Positions 6,497-9,940 of a stretch of DNA of 9,940 nt are shown here, one piece after another (position 1 is the stretch's first letter; each line of letters begins with the position of its first letter). A program made the translations under genes and the position numbers. This stretch comes from an uncultured Phascolarctobacterium sp. GTDB taxonomy: Bacteria; Bacillota; Negativicutes; Acidaminococcales; Acidaminococcaceae. The notes beneath the pieces were generated by a model. That model saw only the letters and a list, made by a program, of their open reading frames with translations, did not search any database and had not been told where the DNA came from. The DNA lies in contig CAKQHU010000040.1 of NCBI GenBank assembly GCA_934234275.1, forward strand, positions 1-9,940, written 5' to 3'.

Positions 6497-7318
6497 ATGG
6501 TAAAAAGTAATCTTAGCGAGCCGCAGAAAATCATCGCAGATATAACCTTAATGAATAATCGCTTTATGAATAAGGTGTTTGCTGATGATGTTGCAAGCAC
6601 GCAACTATTGTTGCGTATTATCCTGAACAATGATAAAATTAAGGTGAAGACAGTAAATACGCAACAGTTTATCCAAAATCTTTATGGTCATTCGGCACAG
6701 CTGGATATATTGGCAACAGACGAGAATGGCAGACGTTTCAATGTTGAAATCCAACGAGATGATGAAGGCGCACCAGTTAAAAGAGCCCGTTATTACAGTA
6801 GCGTTCTGGACGTGCACTTTTTGGATGCAGGGGAGAAATACGATAAGCTGAAAGATGTATATGTAATTTTTATTACGGAGCATGATGTTTTACATCGCAA
6901 TTATCCTGTCTACAATGTGGAACGAGTTATTAAGGAAGATGGCACTTCCTTTGCTGATGGCTCGAAGATAGTTTATGTAAATGCTTCCTGCAGAAGCGAC
7001 ACACCATTAGGCCGTCTGATGCAGGATTTTAACTGTGCCAATCCCGATAAAATGCATTATAAAGAGCTGGCAGACAGAGTCAGCTTTTTCAAAAAGACAA
7101 AGGAAGGAGAAAAGACCATGACTGATATTATTGAGCTTTATGCAGCAAAAAGAGCTAAAGAGGCAGCGAAGGAAGCAGTAGAAAAAGCTGCCAAAGAGAA
7201 AAATATTGAATTTGCCAAGGGCCTCTTGGCTGACGGTATGAGCATCGAATTCACCGTCCGTCATTCCCAGCTTTCGGAAGCAGAGGTGCGTGAGCTGGCG
7301 TCCAAGCTGACAGCATAA
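6497..7318 (+). CDS. Rpn/YhgA-like PD-(D/E)XK nuclease family protein (putative transposase), 273 aa
   Basis: Matches the Rpn (recombination-promoting nuclease) family, also annotated as PD-(D/E)XK nuclease family transposase. Family members are DNA endonucleases that raise RecA-independent recombination. The active site is visible as Asp70 in AQLDIL and Glu84/Gln86 in NVEIQRDD, the D...ExQ variant of PD-(D/E)XK, followed by RARYY (96-100). After the roughly 200-residue core comes an Ala/Lys/Glu-rich helix (about 215-240). The end (GMSIEFTVRHSQLSEAEVRE, about 247-266) is the short helical tail common in the family. ATG 6497 has GGGAG at 6484-6488. It is a single gene with its own promoter and terminator-like leader, bracketed by direct hairpin repeats. 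The catalytic residues and length look intact, so the protein may be active. Confidence 0.85.
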   Translation: MVKSNLSEPQKIIADITLMNNRFMNKVFADDVASTQLLLRIILNNDKIKVKTVNTQQFIQNLYGHSAQLDILATDENGRRFNVEIQRDDEGAPVKRARYYSSVLDVHFLDAGEKYDKLKDVYVIFITEHDVLHRNYPVYNVERVIKEDGTSFADGSKIVYVNASCRSDTPLGRLMQDFNCANPDKMHYKELADRVSFFKKTKEGEKTMTDIIELYAAKRAKEAAKEAVEKAAKEKNIEFAKGLLADGMSIEFTVRHSQLSEAEVRELASKLTA

Positions 7319-7333
7319 GAGTAAATCATACTA

Positions 7334-7372
7334 AAGGCGTTATACCAAACTGCGGTAGAACGCCTTATTTTT
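7334..7372 (+). terminator. hairpin repeat, copy 2, acting as terminator of the Rpn-like gene
   Basis: AAGGCGTTATACC (7334-7346) pairs with GGTAGAACGCCTT (7354-7366) with one mismatch, followed by ATTTTTA. Apart from three substitutions over about 37 bases it is the same sequence and orientation as the hairpin at 6285-6317. The T-run makes this copy a reasonable intrinsic terminator. Confidence 0.65.
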
Positions 7373-7466
7373 ACTGCAACAATATAATTTTACGCAGAGG
7401 CAAAAGGCAGCATAGCAAAATCCTTCCTCTCCATCTCCCTTTCTCCCACTATTTCCCATATAATAG

Positions 7467-7495
7467 TTGATAATTGATTTCAATCGTGATATGAT
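7467..7495 (+). promoter_or_regulatory. strong extended -10 promoter with a palindromic operator in its spacer
   Basis: TTGATA (7467-7472), a 17-base spacer and TATGAT (7490-7495) preceded by TGA, each hexamer five of six to consensus. The spacer starts with the palindrome ATTGA-TT-TCAAT (7473-7484). The stretch from GATAAT at 7469 to 7487 matches about 10 of 19 positions of the classical Fur box, so an iron-type or other repressor is possible but weakly supported. Confidence 0.6.
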
Positions 7496-7502
7496 TATAT
7501 TG

Positions 7503-7543
7503 GTTCCGAAGGAACTAATAATTGATTATTCTTACAAAAGAAT
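7503..7543 (+). other. two small hairpins in the Sel1-like gene's 5' leader
   Basis: GTTCC/GGAAC with a GAA loop (7503-7515) sits almost at the predicted transcript 5' end. ATTCTT/AAGAAT with an ACAA loop (7528-7543) follows, six bases before GAGAGG (7550-7555), the ribosome binding site for ATG 7564. A 5'-terminal hairpin can protect mRNA from decay, which would fit high expression. That role is inferred. Confidence 0.4.
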
Positions 7544-7563
7544 GAAAAAGAGAGGTTTTTTAA

Positions 7564-8376
7564 ATGACGACTGTTGCTGAGAAGTACTTACAAATTGCTA
7601 AGCTGGCGAAGGATCCTGCTAATGCTGAGGTTGTTATTGATGGTATTCTGACATTTTTCGGATTGGATTATTTTGACTTGGACCTGGGTGTTGAGTACCT
7701 GTATACTACCAAGGTGATTGACTATAAATTCAGAAGCGTGCTGCACAAGGCTGAAGACATGGACGCCATTATGGCATGGTTCAAAGAAAAAGCAGGCGTT
7801 ACCGATGAGGAAATCGCTGCTGCCGAAGCTAAAGAAAAAGAATATGTTGCAGGCTGCCTGATGCTTGCTAAACAATACCTGGGTATGGGCCACTGCATCA
7901 GCGGTAAAACCTATCTGGAGCTGGCTGCTGCCAAAGGCTCTGAGGAAGCAATCGCACAGCTGAAGGACATGGAATATGCACAAGATATGTATGACCTGGG
8001 CGAGCATTATCTGGCAATGGGTCACTGCATCTGCTCCAAAACCTACTTTGAGCTGGCTGCTGCCAAAGGTTGCCCGAAAGCTGCTGCTAAGCTGAAGGAC
8101 ATGGAATATGCGCAAGATATGTATAAGCTGGGCGAGTATTATCTGGGCATGGGCCACTGCATCAGCGGTAAAACCTACTTCGAACTGGCTGCTGCTAAAG
8201 GCTGCCCGAAAGCTGCTGCAAAGCTGAAGGACATTGAATACGCAGAAGACATGTACAAGCTGGGCGAGCAATATCTGGCTATGGGCCACAAAATCTGCTC
8301 CAAGACCTACTTCGAACTGGCTGCCGCAAAAGGCTGCCCTAAGGCTGCTGCAAAGTTAGCTGAATACGAAGCATAA
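7564..8376 (+). CDS. Sel1-like (TPR-type) repeat protein, cysteine-rich, 270 aa
   Basis: Residues 1-92 form a helical domain that I do not recognise. Residues 93-268 are four repeats of exactly 44 residues, each with the Sel1-like pattern LGEYYLxMGH...YFELAAAKG...AAAKL, so a curved two-helix solenoid for protein binding is expected. Repeats 1 and 3 carry GHCISGK and repeats 2 and 4 carry GH(C/K)ICSK, an alternating pattern. There are nine cysteines (98, 111, 155, 157, 170, 199, 214, 245, 257), many at equivalent repeat positions, so a metal-binding or redox role is possible. There is no signal peptide or membrane segment, so it is likely cytoplasmic. Strong promoter, good RBS and a narrow codon set (mostly GCT/GCA, CTG, AAA) suggest high expression. 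It is monocistronic, with a terminator after it. The function is unknown. Confidence 0.8.
   Translation: MTTVAEKYLQIAKLAKDPANAEVVIDGILTFFGLDYFDLDLGVEYLYTTKVIDYKFRSVLHKAEDMDAIMAWFKEKAGVTDEEIAAAEAKEKEYVAGCLMLAKQYLGMGHCISGKTYLELAAAKGSEEAIAQLKDMEYAQDMYDLGEHYLAMGHCICSKTYFELAAAKGCPKAAAKLKDMEYAQDMYKLGEYYLGMGHCISGKTYFELAAAKGCPKAAAKLKDIEYAEDMYKLGEQYLAMGHKICSKTYFELAAAKGCPKAAAKLAEYEA
7840..8367 (+). repeat. four tandem 132-bp repeats within the Sel1-like gene
   Basis: Units start at 7840, 7972, 8104 and 8236. Units 2 to 4 are very similar at the DNA level, while unit 1 has diverged most (SEEAIAQ instead of CPKAAAK). Units 1/3 and 2/4 share features, suggesting duplication of an 88-residue pair. The array could expand or contract by recombination. 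Confidence 0.8.
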
Positions 8377-8391
8377 TATTGTATTTTCAGG

Positions 8392-8421
8392 AGGCTGTCA
8401 CCATTACGTGGCAGCCTTTTT
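8392..8421 (+). terminator. intrinsic terminator of the Sel1-like gene
   Basis: AGGCTGTCAC (8392-8401) pairs with GTGGCAGCCT (8408-8417) including one G-U pair, with loop CATTAC, and is followed by TTTTT. It starts 16 bases after the stop codon and separates this gene from the addB-like gene. Confidence 0.85.
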
Positions 8422-8467
8422 CCTTTCCCTAAAAATCCGTTCTTCAAATAGACAATCTTTGACAGTC

Positions 8468-8491
8468 GCTTATGGTATAATAAGCATTATA
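8468..8491 (+). promoter_or_regulatory. extended -10 promoter of the addB-like gene with overlapping inverted repeats
   Basis: TGGTATAAT (8473-8481) is a perfect extended -10. The only good TTGACA (8459-8464) is 11 bases away, too close to serve as its -35. Two inverted repeats overlap the element: GCTTAT/ATAAGC (8468-8473 and 8480-8485) and TATAAT/ATTATA (8476-8481 and 8486-8491). They could be an operator, but no known site such as a LexA box is recognised. Confidence 0.55.
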
Positions 8492-8538
8492 AAGATTTGA
8501 CCAACATTACGCTGAAGGATAAACAGAAGGAGATTGTT

Positions 8539-9940
8539 ATGGCAAAGTTGATTTATGTACCTCTCGGCTGCAGCCTGCGCTCGCAGCTGGCAGAGAAGCT
8601 TTCGCAACAGCCGTTGGGCGAAGGCGTGCTGGTGCTGCCAAACCGCCTGCTGACGGATGATGTGCACCGCAATTATGCTAATGTGGAAACAATGGGCATG
8701 GATACTCTGGCAAGCAAGCTGATGAACCTTAACGGTGGCAGCGATTACAAGGAATTGAGCCGCCGCAGCCAGGAGCTGATTGTGCAGGATATCATCGACT
8801 ATATGATGGAAAACAAGCAGCTTACCGGGATGACTACGCACAAGCAGCTGGAATATTTCGGCTCGCTGGCGCATAAAACCGGCTTTGTGAAGGCCATGAC
8901 CTCGCTTGTAAGCCAGCTTTCGCGCTGCGGTGCCACTAAGGACGATATCTACGGCCAAATCCAAAAATCCTTTGAGGAGGATGAGCTGAAGGGCAAGGAT
9001 TTGGGTGTCTGCAATTTTTATCTGCTTTACCGTCAATATCTGGAAAACAATAACTGGTACGACCTGGAGGGCAAGTATCGTCTGGCTATGGAAATGCTGC
9101 AGAAGCAGGATTGCAAAATACCCTGGAAGCATATCTATATCTGCGATTTCTTCAGCCTTGACCAGGTGCAGATAAACTTTCTGCAGGCTTTGGCGAAGCA
9201 TGTGGATGATCTGGTAATCAGCATGAGCTACGAAGGACGCAGGGTAAGCTCCGACGAAAAGGAGAAGTATGAATCGATTACCAAGTTTATGCGCGCGAGC
9301 ACGAACACCGTCAACGCGCTGAAAATTCTTGGCGCGACTGTTGCAAGCCTTGCGGCAGAGGAATTGGGACAAGCTCCGGCAGGCGTTGCTATGCGGCAGC
9401 TGCGTCACTTGGGGCATGCGCCTGCGCCGGTGCCTGCGGAGGGTGTGGAAAGCTACTGCTTTGCCTCCGATGAGCAGGAGATGCGCTGGGTGCTGAAGCG
9501 AATCAAGCAGCAGCTGGCACATGAAAAGTGCGCTGCCAATCGCATTGTTGTTGCCGTGCGCGATTTTTCCTTATACAGCGGCTTGCGCCAGCTGGCGGAT
9601 GAATACGGTGTGCCGGTGAGCCTGCCGCAGACAACTGCGCTGGTGTCGCAGCCGTTGGCTGTTATGCTGCGCCTGCTGCTTACTGCCGCAGGCAGAGGAC
9701 GTGAGGCGGCAGCGGCCTATCTGGAGCTGCTGAGCTGCGAGCTTTTGCGTCTGTTCTTTGATGTGGATGTGGAAACGGCAAGCAGCCTGCGCACGCAAAC
9801 GTATTTCAAAACACGTCAGGAGGCTATGCAGAAGGCACACGAGCTGCTGGGCGATGCAACGGAGCTGTGGCAGCAGCTGGATGCTTTTATAGAAAACACC
9901 AAAGCGGAGGCAACAATCAGCGAATATGCCGAGCAGCTGA
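8539..9940 (+). CDS. addB: AddB/RexB-like ATP-dependent nuclease subunit B, N-terminal 467 codons, cut by the window edge
   Basis: The frame stays open from ATG 8539 to the right edge. AAGGAG at 8527-8532 supports this start. The protein resembles the AddB family, the partner of AddA in the helicase-nuclease that resects double-strand breaks and loads RecA in Bacillota. Family-like features are the start LIYVPLGCSLRSQL, LVLPNRLL with MGMDTLASKL (an inactivated UvrD-like fold), and YICDFFSLDQVQINFL (about residues 206-221). At the place of Walker A the sequence is PLGCSLRS, without GKT/S, so ATP binding by this subunit is doubtful, as in RexB-type proteins. The PD-(D/E)XK nuclease and its Fe-S cysteines would lie beyond the window, so nuclease activity cannot be judged. 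addA is expected downstream. The gene has its own promoter and stands apart from the accessory genes to its left. Confidence 0.68.
   Translation, partial: MAKLIYVPLGCSLRSQLAEKLSQQPLGEGVLVLPNRLLTDDVHRNYANVETMGMDTLASKLMNLNGGSDYKELSRRSQELIVQDIIDYMMENKQLTGMTTHKQLEYFGSLAHKTGFVKAMTSLVSQLSRCGATKDDIYGQIQKSFEEDELKGKDLGVCNFYLLYRQYLENNNWYDLEGKYRLAMEMLQKQDCKIPWKHIYICDFFSLDQVQINFLQALAKHVDDLVISMSYEGRRVSSDEKEKYESITKFMRASTNTVNALKILGATVASLAAEELGQAPAGVAMRQLRHLGHAPAPVPAEGVESYCFASDEQEMRWVLKRIKQQLAHEKCAANRIVVAVRDFSLYSGLRQLADEYGVPVSLPQTTALVSQPLAVMLRLLLTAAGRGREAAAAYLELLSCELLRLFFDVDVETASSLRTQTYFKTRQEAMQKAHELLGDATELWQQLDAFIENTKAEATISEYAEQL

Noticed and set aside
7588..8289. Minus-strand open frame of 233 codons with internal repeats
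   Set aside because: The repeats only mirror the 132-bp tandem repeats of the Sel1-like gene on the plus strand.
8459..8481. TTGACA plus TATAAT as a classical promoter pair before the addB-like gene
   Set aside because: The spacer is 11 bases, too short for sigma-A type recognition. The extended -10 alone was kept.
8470..9522. Minus-strand open frame of 350 codons
   Set aside because: It lies opposite the addB-like gene, which has a Shine-Dalgarno, a promoter and coherent protein sequence on the plus strand. The minus frame is Leu/His/Gln-rich antisense with no recognisable motif.

Overview
The window reads as a chromosomal or island segment from a low-to-mid GC Gram-positive-type bacterium (Bacillota). 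AGGAG-like ribosome binding sites, extended -10 promoters (TGnTATAAT type), intrinsic terminators and an AddB-like gene all point that way. A member of the Negativicutes is my guess from protein flavour only, and nothing in the window proves it. Apart from a possible gene fragment at the left edge, all genes are on the plus strand. There are no tRNA or rRNA genes, no CRISPR array and no recognisable insertion sequence.

Left edge (1-555): a small XRE-type DNA-binding protein is preceded by a perfect 10-bp inverted repeat (160-189). A good minus-strand extended -10 and a short open reading frame that leaves the window suggest a divergent gene controlled from the same intergenic region.

Centre (556-6248): a two-gene restriction-modification system with directly abutting genes (TAA|ATG). 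The first gene is a 711-aa Eco57I-type adenine-N6 DNA methyltransferase with its own target-recognition region. The second is an 1118-aa protein with an N-terminal GIY-YIG (T5orf172-like) nuclease domain, an SF2 DEAH helicase/translocase motor, a long coiled coil and a C-terminal methyltransferase-like lobe that has no visible catalytic motif. The methyltransferase mRNA has an approximately 115-nt leader. In it a terminator-like hairpin buries the Shine-Dalgarno, and a competing upstream C/G-rich pairing could free it. This is the most interesting part of the window.

Right of that (6249-7372): an Rpn/YhgA-like PD-(D/E)XK nuclease gene (often labelled a putative transposase) with its own strong promoter and a second terminator-before-RBS leader. 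Near-identical hairpin repeats in direct orientation bracket it, which looks like a mobile or duplicated cassette.

Then (7373-8421): a probably highly expressed 270-aa protein with four 44-residue Sel1-like, cysteine-containing repeats. A strong promoter drives it, and the promoter's spacer contains a palindrome that weakly resembles a Fur box.

Right edge (8422-9940): the first 467 codons of an AddB-like subunit of the AddAB/RexAB double-strand-break repair helicase-nuclease, continuing past the window. The restriction system, the Rpn nuclease and the regulator look like accessory genes next to a core repair gene.
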